From the NCBI GenBank assembly GCA_038523925.1, contig JBCBIY010000015.1:1-64000 (forward strand): 64,000 nt of DNA. Direction: 5' to 3'. Source of the stretch: JBCBWG01 sp038523925. GTDB taxonomy: Bacteria > Pseudomonadota > Alphaproteobacteria > Rhizobiales > Hyphomicrobiaceae. A program made the translations under genes and the position numbers. The notes beneath the pieces are model-generated. The model was given only the letters and a program-made list of their open reading frames with translations. It was not told the DNA's origin and made no database searches. Shown piece after piece: positions 44,130 to 52,260 of this stretch. Every line of letters begins with the position of its first letter. Position 1 is the stretch's first letter.

Positions 44130-46442
44130 CTATACCCTAATGCCCACGCGCTCGGCGAACGCTGCGAGGTCGCCGAAGCCGACTTTAAGGACCCAGGCGA
44201 AGGCTGCAAGAATGGCAAACGGGAACACGATCCGCTGGACGCCGACGACCAGCGTTCGCATCACGGATCCGCCCTCCGCCCTGAGGTTGTCTTTGAGGAT
44301 CGACAACCCGATCATGGCTGCGACCGCGGCGTAGGTCATCGTGAAGATGCGGTCCGACAACGTCGCCTGGTCGGTGTCGATCTTTGGCAGCGCGAGGTAC
44401 AGCGCAATCGCGGAGAGGAGCGCGGTTACCTGGATGCCCATCGCGCTCTCAAATCGCGTATGCGGCAGGAAGACCGAGAAATAGGTGACCAGGAGAATGA
44501 ACCCGAGCGGGATGATCACGCGCGTGTAGTAGTCGACGGCAATGCGCGATGCGACCCACGTCACGTTGAATTTATAAAACGGGACGATGCGCTGCTCCGA
44601 CAGCGACGTGCCGATTGTTGGAATGATGTCCTGGTCCGAACCCACGTACGCATCGACGATCTCCCAGCCGTCGCTTGCCCCGCGTGCGCGGCCTGCGGGT
44701 ACGGAGCTCGGCTGCACGAGAAACGCTTTCTTGGTCGACGCGGCTTGGAACGAGACGGCGAAGCGCTGCGTGTCGAAGGGATAGCGCCGCAGTTCGGGAT
44801 CAAAGAGAAAACGCCCTGAAACGCGATAGAGCCGCGCGCCGGCCGTAAAGTCCGAGTTGCCTTTGCCGGAATGGATTTCGCGAATGCTGAGCAGCTTGCC
44901 CTTGTTCACAGGCGAGCGCATGGCGTTTGTGAACTCAATGTCGTCGATGCTGAGCGCATCATCCGCGCTGCGGAGTGTCAGATAGAACTCAGCGTCGAAG
45001 CTTTGGTCGTTGGTCGAGATCTGGGACAGGCGGATGAGATCAATCGACGTAAATAGCGTGGTCGTCGGTTGCAGGCGGCCAGCCACACGCTGGAACTGTT
45101 TTGGCGCAAGCACGATCGCCGGATCATCCGCAGCCTTGGTCAGCAGCAGCGTATTGACGGCGGCCGTCCGCGCTTCGGTGAAGGCCCAATCCTGCCACAG
45201 GCCGCGTAAGACGGCGCGGCCCTGTGTGAAGGTCCGCAGCGTCTCGGCGACGTGTGCGCGCAGCTTGACGAGGTCGCTGCCGTCGGGCGCGGACTTCGCA
45301 GCTTGCACAATGAGCGCGAGCATGTCGCGATACTGCGTCCCGCGCGCGATCGCGCGTTGGTTGGCGCCATCGAACAGCTTGCGCGGCTTGCGCGAGGCAT
45401 CGACCTCGCAACTGCCGGATTGCCAGCCCGGCGTGGCTTCGTTGGCGACATCAGGAAAGATCCATCGCGCGGCCGGCTCCCGCCATATCCGGTTGCGGAG
45501 CCGCTCTGAGACGACGTTGGGGACGCCGTCGCGGGCGATCTGATAGAGCCGTCCGCGGTAGGCGGCGCCCTCCGGTTTGCCAGCGATCGTCGAGATGCGC
45601 CCAAGCAGGATGACGACGGGCACACGTACGCCGAGCGCTGCCAATTCGCCGAGGATCGTCGCCGACGGGCCGGAGTAGACCGACAACACGATCAGGTCGG
45701 GCTGGAGCGCTGCGACGCGGCGCGCGGTGTCGGCTGCGACTTGCTTGTCGATTTTGTACTGCTTGACCGGAACGCGCATGCGGCCGGCGAGGACAGGTAC
45801 GCCCGGCTGCATCGCGATGCCTTCTTCAAGCGCGAAGGAATACCGGTCGCTGTCGAGGCCGACGAAGACGGGCCGTTCGGCGCCGATGTCGACGATGGTC
45901 CGACCAACCGATTCAAGTTCGTTGCGGACGGAGCTTGCCATCGTGAAGACGGCTGGCTGGTCGCGAAAGATCGTCTCGACCGACATCTCGGTGATGAAGG
46001 GCACGTTGGATTTGCGGATGTCATCGCCGAGTGTTGCGAACACCGCCCGCCCGCGCGTGGAACTCGCGACACCGACCATGGCCAGCAACGCGTCGGAGCC
46101 GAGCGCGGCCTTCACGTTCTGGACGGTGCGCGCTGACTCTTCGAAGTCATCGTAGATGCGAACTTTGAGGGGGCGCCCGGAAATCCCGCCGCCTGCATTG
46201 ACCCGTTCGGTATAGCGCTGCGTGAAGTGCCGGATCGCGGCAACCAGGCCTGGCGCGTAGCAGCGATCGTTATCTGAAGAGACGTGGACGGCGACGTCGA
46301 GCGGTTCTGGCAGCAGTTGCGCTGGCGCAGGGGTGATGCCTGCGAGCGCGATCAACCCAAACACCGCTCCGGCAAGCGATTGGCGAGCCTTCGAGGCGCG
46401 CCTGGTCAACCGGCCATGCATCTTTTGCAACGAGTGAAACAT
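44130..46442 (-). CDS. periplasmic-binding-protein / pentameric ligand-gated ion channel fusion
   Basis: A 770-residue predicted receptor channel. A signal peptide (about 1-41) precedes a type-1 periplasmic binding domain of the branched-chain amino acid kind (about 47-420; FTQRYTERVNAGGGISGRPL, DDFEESARTVQNVKAAL). A Cys-loop receptor extracellular domain follows (about 460-635): ISTNDQSFDAEFYLTLR and the Pro-loop signature RRYPFDTQRFAVSFQ at about 553-566. Then come four membrane helices: M1 about 637-660, M2 about 664-686, M3 about 697-718 and M4 about 735-753. The M2-M3 part (ALPKIDTDQATLSDRIFTM) fits prokaryotic pLGICs. It ends 20 residues after M4. Inferred role: a small-molecule-gated ion channel in the inner membrane, sensing in the periplasm. 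No transporter permease genes are nearby, so it is not an ABC component. Confidence 0.88.
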   Translation of the reverse strand: MFHSLQKMHGRLTRRASKARQSLAGAVFGLIALAGITPAPAQLLPEPLDVAVHVSSDNDRCYAPGLVAAIRHFTQRYTERVNAGGGISGRPLKVRIYDDFEESARTVQNVKAALGSDALLAMVGVASSTRGRAVFATLGDDIRKSNVPFITEMSVETIFRDQPAVFTMASSVRNELESVGRTIVDIGAERPVFVGLDSDRYSFALEEGIAMQPGVPVLAGRMRVPVKQYKIDKQVAADTARRVAALQPDLIVLSVYSGPSATILGELAALGVRVPVVILLGRISTIAGKPEGAAYRGRLYQIARDGVPNVVSERLRNRIWREPAARWIFPDVANEATPGWQSGSCEVDASRKPRKLFDGANQRAIARGTQYRDMLALIVQAAKSAPDGSDLVKLRAHVAETLRTFTQGRAVLRGLWQDWAFTEARTAAVNTLLLTKAADDPAIVLAPKQFQRVAGRLQPTTTLFTSIDLIRLSQISTNDQSFDAEFYLTLRSADDALSIDDIEFTNAMRSPVNKGKLLSIREIHSGKGNSDFTAGARLYRVSGRFLFDPELRRYPFDTQRFAVSFQAASTKKAFLVQPSSVPAGRARGASDGWEIVDAYVGSDQDIIPTIGTSLSEQRIVPFYKFNVTWVASRIAVDYYTRVIIPLGFILLVTYFSVFLPHTRFESAMGIQVTALLSAIALYLALPKIDTDQATLSDRIFTMTYAAVAAMIGLSILKDNLRAEGGSVMRTLVVGVQRIVFPFAILAAFAWVLKVGFGDLAAFAERVGIRV

Positions 46443-46558
46443 CGCGGGAACTTACGCTGATCAACCGCACGCAGAGGGTGCGGCGCGGCCACACACGCGG
46501 GCGGACGATGCGCCGCCGGAGCGTTGATTGCGATGCGCGACTCGCGCGTGATTGGCAG

Positions 46559-47266
46559 ATGACGCGCAAGCCGACAGCCCCCGAAACCGCGCTTTACGCG
46601 CCGATTAAAGCGTTCCTCGAAGGGCAGGGCTACGACGTCAAAGCCGAGATCGGCGCCGCTGACGTGGTCGCGTGTCGCGCGGGCGACGAACCGCTCGTGG
46701 TCGAGCTGAAGACGACGTTTTCGCTGTCGCTGTTCCATCAGGCCGTTGCGCGGCAGACCATTACAGACGCGGTCTATGTCGCTGTACCGGCGGGCGAAGG
46801 TGCGCGGCATCTGGCGAGCCTCAAAGCCAATCTGACGCTCTGCCGCCGGCTTGGCCTCGGCCTCATCACGGTCCGACTCGCGGACGGCCTCGTCACCGTC
46901 CATGTCGACCCCGGGCCCTACCGGCCGCGCAAATCGAAGCCACGCCGGTCGCGGCTGCTCCGCGAATTTGCGCGGCGCACGGGGGACCCGAACGAGGGCG
47001 GCGCAACGCGGTCGGGCCTTGTGACCGCATATCGGCAGGACGCGTTGCGGTGCCTTGCGCATCTGATCAATGCCGGGCCGACAAAGGCATCCGACGTGGC
47101 GGCTGCGACCGGCGTTGCGCGCGCCCGCCCGATCCTTGCCGATGATCACTACGGCTGGTTTGAGCGTGTTGCCCGCGGCGTTTATCAGGTGACGCCGAAG
47201 GGCGCTGCTGCAGCAGAGGCGTGGGCAGCCGAAATGCCGGCCGACGATCGCAAAGCGGCGGCCTAA
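46559..47266 (+). CDS. DUF2161 family, PD-(D/E)xK nuclease-like protein
   Basis: A 235-residue protein. The N-terminal part has the layout of a PD-(D/E)xK nuclease: AFLEGQGYDVKAEIGAADVV, then EPLVVELKTTFSLSLFHQAV, with Asp and ELK as the metal motif. The C-terminal 90 residues look like a winged helix (NAGPTKASDVAAATGVARA, GWFERVARGVYQVTPKG). This combination is that of DUF2161; the biological role is unknown. The ATG at 46559 gives the conserved start APETALYAPIKAFLE; the longer frame from 46478 is rejected. It is divergent from the channel gene (116 bp apart) and converges on the SLATT-like gene 8 bp away. Confidence 0.8.
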   Translation: MTRKPTAPETALYAPIKAFLEGQGYDVKAEIGAADVVACRAGDEPLVVELKTTFSLSLFHQAVARQTITDAVYVAVPAGEGARHLASLKANLTLCRRLGLGLITVRLADGLVTVHVDPGPYRPRKSKPRRSRLLREFARRTGDPNEGGATRSGLVTAYRQDALRCLAHLINAGPTKASDVAAATGVARARPILADDHYGWFERVARGVYQVTPKGAAAAEAWAAEMPADDRKAAA

Positions 47267-47274
47267 ACCCGTCC

Positions 47275-48066
47275 TCAGCCGGTGTTGAAGCCGACCCAAA
47301 GCGCGGCCCCGACGGCAACCGGGATCGTCCAGATGGCCCAGCAAAGCCCATTGGTCTTCGCCGCCAAGCGCAGCCTCAGCCGCCAGTCCGGCCCACCCGT
47401 TTGGCCGCGCTCGGCGCGCGACAGCTCGTAGTCAATTTCGTCATGATTTTCGCACGTGCGGAGGATCGTCTCGTACTCGTCGAGATAGCCGACGAGATCA
47501 CTTGGCGCGGACAACGCGGCAATCTTCAGCCGCTTTCGCAATGCGTTGATTGCGAGGCCGCAATCGTGCAGCGCCTTCGAGCGTTCCGGGAAAGACTGCC
47601 ATTGGTAGTGCAGCGCGATAATGAATGAGAGCGCGCCGGCGCATGCAGCGACGAACGACACAAGCCGCGTGTTGAGATCGCCGATCTCGCCGGCAAACTG
47701 CAATGTAAAGAGCGGCACGACGAAGCCGTAGATGCCGGACAGCGCGAATGTGAGCTGCGCGGCATCATGCTTGTGTCGCAGCCTGCGGGCGGCGTTGAAG
47801 CGCGCGCCTTTGACGATGCTCCAGTCGGTCAGCAGGCGTTTGCGCTCGGCGGAGAGTTGAGCCGCGGCCGATGTGGCGTTGCGGGATTCGGGCGACGCCT
47901 GGCGTGCGTCAGGCAGCGCCCAGTCCGGTGCAGGCGCCGCGTGCTGGCCGTTGGGCCTGCGCGGTGGGCGAGCCGTTCCGGCTGCGACCTGCGACAGCAC
48001 ACGCGCGGGCGACGCGTCTGGACCCGACGCCGCCTGCGGCCGGGTGTTTGGTTGGCGTGCCAGCAT
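47275..48066 (-). CDS. SLATT-like two-helix membrane protein
   Basis: A 263-residue protein. About 75 Pro/Ala-rich residues come first. The rest starts VKGARFNAARRLRHKHDAAQ, then two membrane helices (about 112-132 and 140-162), then a conserved helical region HDCGLAINALRKRLKIAA and ENHDEIDYELSRAE, and a last helix near the C-terminus. This resembles SLATT domains, predicted pore-forming effectors often linked to nucleotide-signalling defence systems. No nucleotidyltransferase or SLOG gene is adjacent, so a defence role is not supported by context. The true start may lie inside the low-complexity N-terminus. Confidence 0.6.
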   Translation of the reverse strand: MLARQPNTRPQAASGPDASPARVLSQVAAGTARPPRRPNGQHAAPAPDWALPDARQASPESRNATSAAAQLSAERKRLLTDWSIVKGARFNAARRLRHKHDAAQLTFALSGIYGFVVPLFTLQFAGEIGDLNTRLVSFVAACAGALSFIIALHYQWQSFPERSKALHDCGLAINALRKRLKIAALSAPSDLVGYLDEYETILRTCENHDEIDYELSRAERGQTGGPDWRLRLRLAAKTNGLCWAIWTIPVAVGAALWVGFNTG

Positions 48067-48254
48067 GCAACGAGGGGTAAGCTGATTCGTGCGGTCCGCC
48101 GGGCCGGCCGATCAGGCACGATCGCGAGTCTTGCGTGGGCGTTGCGCGGTTGCCTGGGTTAGGCGGGGTTGGCATCGCGCGCCGATCTGATCCGGCGCTT
48201 CGGCGAAACGCAGCGTCTGGGTCCGAGCGCGTTCCCGCCGGACCCCGATGCGGT

Positions 48255-48998
48255 CTAGCGGAGCGCTTCCAACCGCTCGGCAGCCAGTGCACTGCCGGCC
48301 CGGCTTGCGGCCCGGTAGGCGGTGCGGGCGCGGCTCACATCCGGCGAGACACCGCTGAGGCCCCAGGCTGCGAGCACGTTGGGGTCATACGTCTCAGCAA
48401 GCGCGAAGAGCAGGTCCGGATGCCCGGTTGGCGCCGTCGCCTCGAGCAGTTCACGCGCGGCAACGAGTTCGCCCTCGGCGATCAGGCGTCTGGCGTCAGA
48501 GACGACAATCTCCGGCGTCAGCGCGGCGCTGGGCATGGTGCTGTCAGCCGGTTTGATCGCGCCGGCCAGCAAGGGTGGGTCTTCCGGCTGGCCGTCGGGC
48601 GTCAGCGTCACCGGGCCGTCTGCGTCCGCTGACGAGCGGGCGACGACGCTCTCACCCGAGGTCGCGTTGGCAGAGACCGTTTCGACGGCGGCTGCGTACA
48701 TCCGCCGCGCTTCTGCAACGACGGCATCGCCGCGGCCTGTCACATAGATGACGGCCGGGATGACCATGAGCAGGCCGAGCGTGAACCCGCCAAGAGCGGC
48801 TGCCAGGGCGCCGCGCTTTGGCGGCTCGGGAGCCGGCTGTGGACGCCACGTCGACGGGATCGGCATCGGCGTATCGTCGTCGTCGAAGGCATCGTCTTCG
48901 AGCGTGTAGTTTGATCGCTGGTCGAGTTCTGAGGCCTGCGGCGGCGGCCGATGCGGGCTCTGGTGCGGCTGGCCGGTGTGGTGGCCCCCGCCTGCCAT
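48255..48998 (-). CDS. single-pass membrane protein with TPR/Sel1-like C-terminus
   Basis: About 247 residues: a His/Pro/Asp-rich cytoplasmic N-terminus (about 1-70), one membrane helix (ALAAALGGFTLGLLMVIPAV) near 65-90, a Ser/Ala-rich linker and a C-terminal helical part from about 165 (EIVVSDARRLIAEGELVAAR, YDPNVLAAWGLSGVSPDVSR, AAERLEAL). The last piece looks like one TPR plus one Sel1-like repeat, so protein binding in the periplasm is likely. Function unknown. The ATG at 48998 or a GTG at 49079 may be the start. Confidence 0.65.
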   Translation of the reverse strand: MAGGGHHTGQPHQSPHRPPPQASELDQRSNYTLEDDAFDDDDTPMPIPSTWRPQPAPEPPKRGALAAALGGFTLGLLMVIPAVIYVTGRGDAVVAEARRMYAAAVETVSANATSGESVVARSSADADGPVTLTPDGQPEDPPLLAGAIKPADSTMPSAALTPEIVVSDARRLIAEGELVAARELLEATAPTGHPDLLFALAETYDPNVLAAWGLSGVSPDVSRARTAYRAASRAGSALAAERLEALR

Positions 48999-49266
48999 GC
49001 GATGTTCCGCCGGCGGGAAGGGCAGCGGCCGCCGTCTGGCGGGATCGGTCGGGTGCGGAGCGCGGGTCAAGGCCGGCACTCCACAATGGTCCGCGACGTC
49101 AGCACTGTTGATCGGCAGAGCTTAGAAATGACAAACACGCGATACGCCCCCACGAACTCGCAGGCTTCACGCGGTAGGCGCCGCTTTGGTCAAAGTTAAG
49201 GCAGATGGCGGTTCGCCCACGGATCGTGACCCTGATATCGCCACCAAAAACAGGAGACGCCCCCTT

Positions 49267-49857
49267 ATGCCAACGCTTATTGCCGGCCTGATCCTCTTCT
49301 TCGGCGTGCACACTGTGCCGATGTATCCTGCCCAGCGCGAACGCCTCGTCGAGCGCATCGGGTCAATCGGATATTCGATCGCATTCGGCGTTGTCTCGTT
49401 GATTGGTTTGATCCTGATTGCGCGGGGCTACAGCAGCCTCGCAGCCGGCGTCGGCAATCCACAGCTCTGGGTGCCGCCCGTCTGGACGCAGCACATCGCG
49501 CTGCTCCTGATGCTGCCGGCGATGATTGCCATTGTGGCCGCGTACGTCCCGTCGCGGGTCCGCAATATCCTCAAGCATCCGATGCTCGTTGCCATTAAGC
49601 TTTGGGCGCTCGCCCACCTGCTTGCGAACGGAGACCTGGCCTCGCTGCTGCTGTTCGGCACGTTCCTCGCGTGGGCTGTCTTCGACCGGATTTCTGTAAA
49701 GCGGCGTGCAGCCCTCGGGCCGCTCGGCGAAGCGCAAGGCGGCCTCATCGGCGATCTCATTGCGATTGGTGCCGGCACGGCCCTTTACGCCGCGTTCCTG
49801 TTCTTCCTTCACAACTGGCTGTTTGGTGTTTGGCCGCTGCCGGCGCTGGCAAGCTGA
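49267..49857 (+). CDS. NnrU family membrane protein
   Basis: A 196-residue membrane protein with about five helices. The N-terminus, LIAGLILFFGVHTVPMYPAQ, and HPMLVAIKLWALAHLLANGD mark the NnrU family, first described in denitrification (nitric oxide metabolism) loci but widespread otherwise. No nitrogen oxide reductase genes are near, so here it is probably a general membrane protein. The ATG at 49267 has AGGAG about 12 bases upstream. The frame extends to 49186 without homology. Confidence 0.88.
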   Translation: MPTLIAGLILFFGVHTVPMYPAQRERLVERIGSIGYSIAFGVVSLIGLILIARGYSSLAAGVGNPQLWVPPVWTQHIALLLMLPAMIAIVAAYVPSRVRNILKHPMLVAIKLWALAHLLANGDLASLLLFGTFLAWAVFDRISVKRRAALGPLGEAQGGLIGDLIAIGAGTALYAAFLFFLHNWLFGVWPLPALAS

Positions 49858-49963
49858 TGACCTCCCACGCGCCGGCTGAGATCGGTGCGCGACGGACTTG
49901 CGAAACGGCCGCTGATCGATATGACTGGCGGCCCGTTTCCCGGAATTCAGGCATTCGAGCGCC

Positions 49964-50776
49964 ATGAGCGACAACCAAGACACGTTTCTGCGCCAGGTTG
50001 AGGAGGAGTACCGCCGCGACCGCGTCGCGAAGTTCTTCGACAAATACGGTGTGGCGCTCGGGGCCGGGATCGTCGCGCTGCTGGCAGCGCTCGGTGGGTA
50101 CTTCTACTATCAGTCCTACCAGAATGACCTGAGCGAGCGCGCCGGCCGTCAACTGACGGTTGCTCAGCGGCTGTTGCAGTCGGACAAGGAAGGCGACCGG
50201 AAAAAAGGCCTCGCCGACCTGCGCAAGCTGGCCGAAGACGCGCCCGGCCCATACGCGGTGCTGGTGAATATGCGGCTCGGCGGCGAGCTCGAAGCCGATG
50301 GTGAAACCGCCGACGCGATTGCCGCCTACAAGAAGGTTGTGGACAGCCCCGACGCGGAGCAGCGGTTTAAGTCACTGGCAACGCTCAGAATTGTGAGTCT
50401 TGAGGCCACGCCTGAGAACTGGACCGAGACCAAGAATCGCATCACGCCAATCGCTGCTGACGGCAGCCCCTGGAAATATTCCGCGCGCGAACAGTTGGCG
50501 CTGGCTGCGATCGCGGCCGATCAGAAGGATGAGGCGCGCACGGTACTTTTGCAGTTGATCGGGGATCGCAATACGCCGGCACCGCTGAAGCAGCGCTCGG
50601 AAAATCTGCTGAGCTTGATCACGGTCGCCGCTGGGCCGCCCGCCGAGGCCCAGAAGACCGAGGCTGGAAACAAAGAAGGCGCGGCACAGCCTGGCGAGGA
50701 CACGAAAAAGTCCGACACGGCTGAGAGTGGTGAGACGGGGTCGGAAGGGGCCAAGGCGCCGTCCGACACGAATTAG
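49964..50776 (+). CDS. YfgM-like TPR membrane protein
   Basis: A 270-residue protein: a cytoplasmic N-terminus (EEEYRRDRVAKFFDKYG), one membrane helix (about 30-50), then a TPR-like periplasmic domain (KKGLADLRKLAEDAPGPYAV, ETADAIAAYKKVVDSPDAEQ) and a disordered Glu/Lys-rich tail of about 50 residues. The order of this gene before bamB and der is the conserved yfgM-bamB-der arrangement; YfgM is a SecYEG-associated protein involved in handing over exported proteins. Assignment rests on architecture and context. Confidence 0.85.
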   Translation: MSDNQDTFLRQVEEEYRRDRVAKFFDKYGVALGAGIVALLAALGGYFYYQSYQNDLSERAGRQLTVAQRLLQSDKEGDRKKGLADLRKLAEDAPGPYAVLVNMRLGGELEADGETADAIAAYKKVVDSPDAEQRFKSLATLRIVSLEATPENWTETKNRITPIAADGSPWKYSAREQLALAAIAADQKDEARTVLLQLIGDRNTPAPLKQRSENLLSLITVAAGPPAEAQKTEAGNKEGAAQPGEDTKKSDTAESGETGSEGAKAPSDTN

Positions 50777-50812
50777 GCTCCGGGTGCCGGGGCAGGATTT
50801 GGGGGACGCGAC

Positions 50813-52207
50813 GTGGCTTTCGGCGCGAGCAGAACACAGTCGACACGCTCGACATTCAATTTGAGTGCCGCGCTGCGCAGGGCCCGCGTATCGGTCCCGC
50901 TTGCCGGCCTGGCATGTCTGGCGCTGGCGGGCTGTGCCGGCAGCAGCCTGCCGTCCCTTCCAAAGATGAAAGACCTCAACCCGTTCGCCGAGCCTGAAAA
51001 GCGGCTTGCTGGCAAGCGCGTCCCGGTTATGCCGTCGTCGACCGGGTCAATCTCGCAAGACCTTGCGAGCGCAGATTCGCCGATCCTGCTTGAGGCGGCG
51101 GCGTCCAACACAGACTGGAGCCAGCCGCGCGGGTCGGCCGCCAACGCGCCGGGCCACCTCGTGTACGAAGGCAGCGGCCGGCGGGCATGGCGCGTCAGCG
51201 TCGGCACCGGTTCAACGCGCCGCGGCAAGGTTACGGCGAGTCCGATCGTCTACGGCGGCCGCGTCTTCACGATGGATTCGCAGGCGCTCGTCACAGCGGT
51301 CTCCGTGAGCGGCGGCGGGCGGGTCTGGCGGACGCAACTGGTCCCCGAACGCGAAGGGGCGGGTGAAGGCTACGGCGGCGGTCTGGCCGTCGATGATGGC
51401 CGGCTTATCGTCTCGACGGGCTTCGGCACGGTCGCGGCGCTCGATCCGGCGAAGGGGACCAAGCTTTGGGAAGTCAAACTCGGCGTGCCTGTGCGCGCCG
51501 CGCCAACCGCGACTGGCGGCCAGATCTTCATTGTCGCCTCGGATGGCCGCGTCTTCAGCCTCAGCAACGCTGACGGCACGCAGCTCTGGACATTCCAGGG
51601 CCTGCCGCAAACGACTAGCCTGATCGTCAGCCCAAGCCCGGCGGTCTCAGGTGACATCGTCACCATTCCCTATCCAAGCGGCGACCTGATCGCGCTCAAC
51701 GTCCTCGATGGGACGCCGGTTTGGTCCGACAGCTTGGCCAGCACCCGGACGTCTGGGCTCGGCAATATGAGCGATGCCGCATCGCCCGTGATCGCAGCCG
51801 GTGTCGTCTACGCCATTGGCCACTCCGGCCGGATGATCGCCGCCGATGCCAAATCCGGCGAACGGCTTTGGTCGCTGAGCGTGCCAGGCATTCAGGCCCC
51901 GTCGATTTCAAACGACACGGTCTTCATCGTCGACACGCAGGGCCAGGCGATGGCGATTGCCGCGCGCGAAGGCAAAGTGCGCTGGACCGTCAAACTGCCG
52001 AACGCCTCGACCTGGTCCGGCCCGACGCTCGCGTCCGGCAAACTGTGGTTTGCTTCGAACAAGGGCCAGCTCGCATCGGTCGACGCAAAAACCGGCCGGG
52101 TGCTGTCGAACGGCAGGGTCGGAACCCCCGTCTATGTGGCTCCGGTGGTCGCCGGCGGGCAGCTTTACGTCCTGACCGACAAGGCAGAACTGATCGCGTT
52201 CCGGTAG
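50813..52207 (+). CDS. bamB: outer membrane assembly lipoprotein BamB
   Basis: BamB (464 residues) is the beta-propeller lipoprotein of the BAM complex that inserts outer membrane proteins. The lipobox LALAGC places the lipidated Cys at residue 41. Eight PQQ-like blades follow, with repeated W-x-x-x and DxxG patterns such as DPAKGTKLWEVKLG, NADGTQLWTF and DAKSGERLWSLSV. The N-terminus is longer than in E. coli (392 residues in total), mostly the stretch before the propeller. The GTG start at 50813 has GGGGGA upstream. It lies 36 bp after the YfgM-like gene and 53 bp before der. Confidence 0.92.
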   Translation: MAFGASRTQSTRSTFNLSAALRRARVSVPLAGLACLALAGCAGSSLPSLPKMKDLNPFAEPEKRLAGKRVPVMPSSTGSISQDLASADSPILLEAAASNTDWSQPRGSAANAPGHLVYEGSGRRAWRVSVGTGSTRRGKVTASPIVYGGRVFTMDSQALVTAVSVSGGGRVWRTQLVPEREGAGEGYGGGLAVDDGRLIVSTGFGTVAALDPAKGTKLWEVKLGVPVRAAPTATGGQIFIVASDGRVFSLSNADGTQLWTFQGLPQTTSLIVSPSPAVSGDIVTIPYPSGDLIALNVLDGTPVWSDSLASTRTSGLGNMSDAASPVIAAGVVYAIGHSGRMIAADAKSGERLWSLSVPGIQAPSISNDTVFIVDTQGQAMAIAAREGKVRWTVKLPNASTWSGPTLASGKLWFASNKGQLASVDAKTGRVLSNGRVGTPVYVAPVVAGGQLYVLTDKAELIAFR

Positions 52208-52260
52208 TTCTGCGGGCGATCCGTCTCGACGCCGCGCATCGCTGCCGCCATATACGGGCG

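Noticed and set aside
44130..46442. Plain ABC transporter substrate-binding protein
   Set aside because: Only the first half fits; four C-terminal membrane helices and the Pro-loop are incompatible with a soluble binding protein, and no ABC genes are nearby.
46406..47344. 312-codon frame opposite the DUF2161 gene
   Set aside because: Shadow frame; the DUF2161 motifs are on the plus strand.
51721..52260. N-terminal extension of Der to 51721
   Set aside because: It lies inside bamB in another frame; the Der family start is at 52261.
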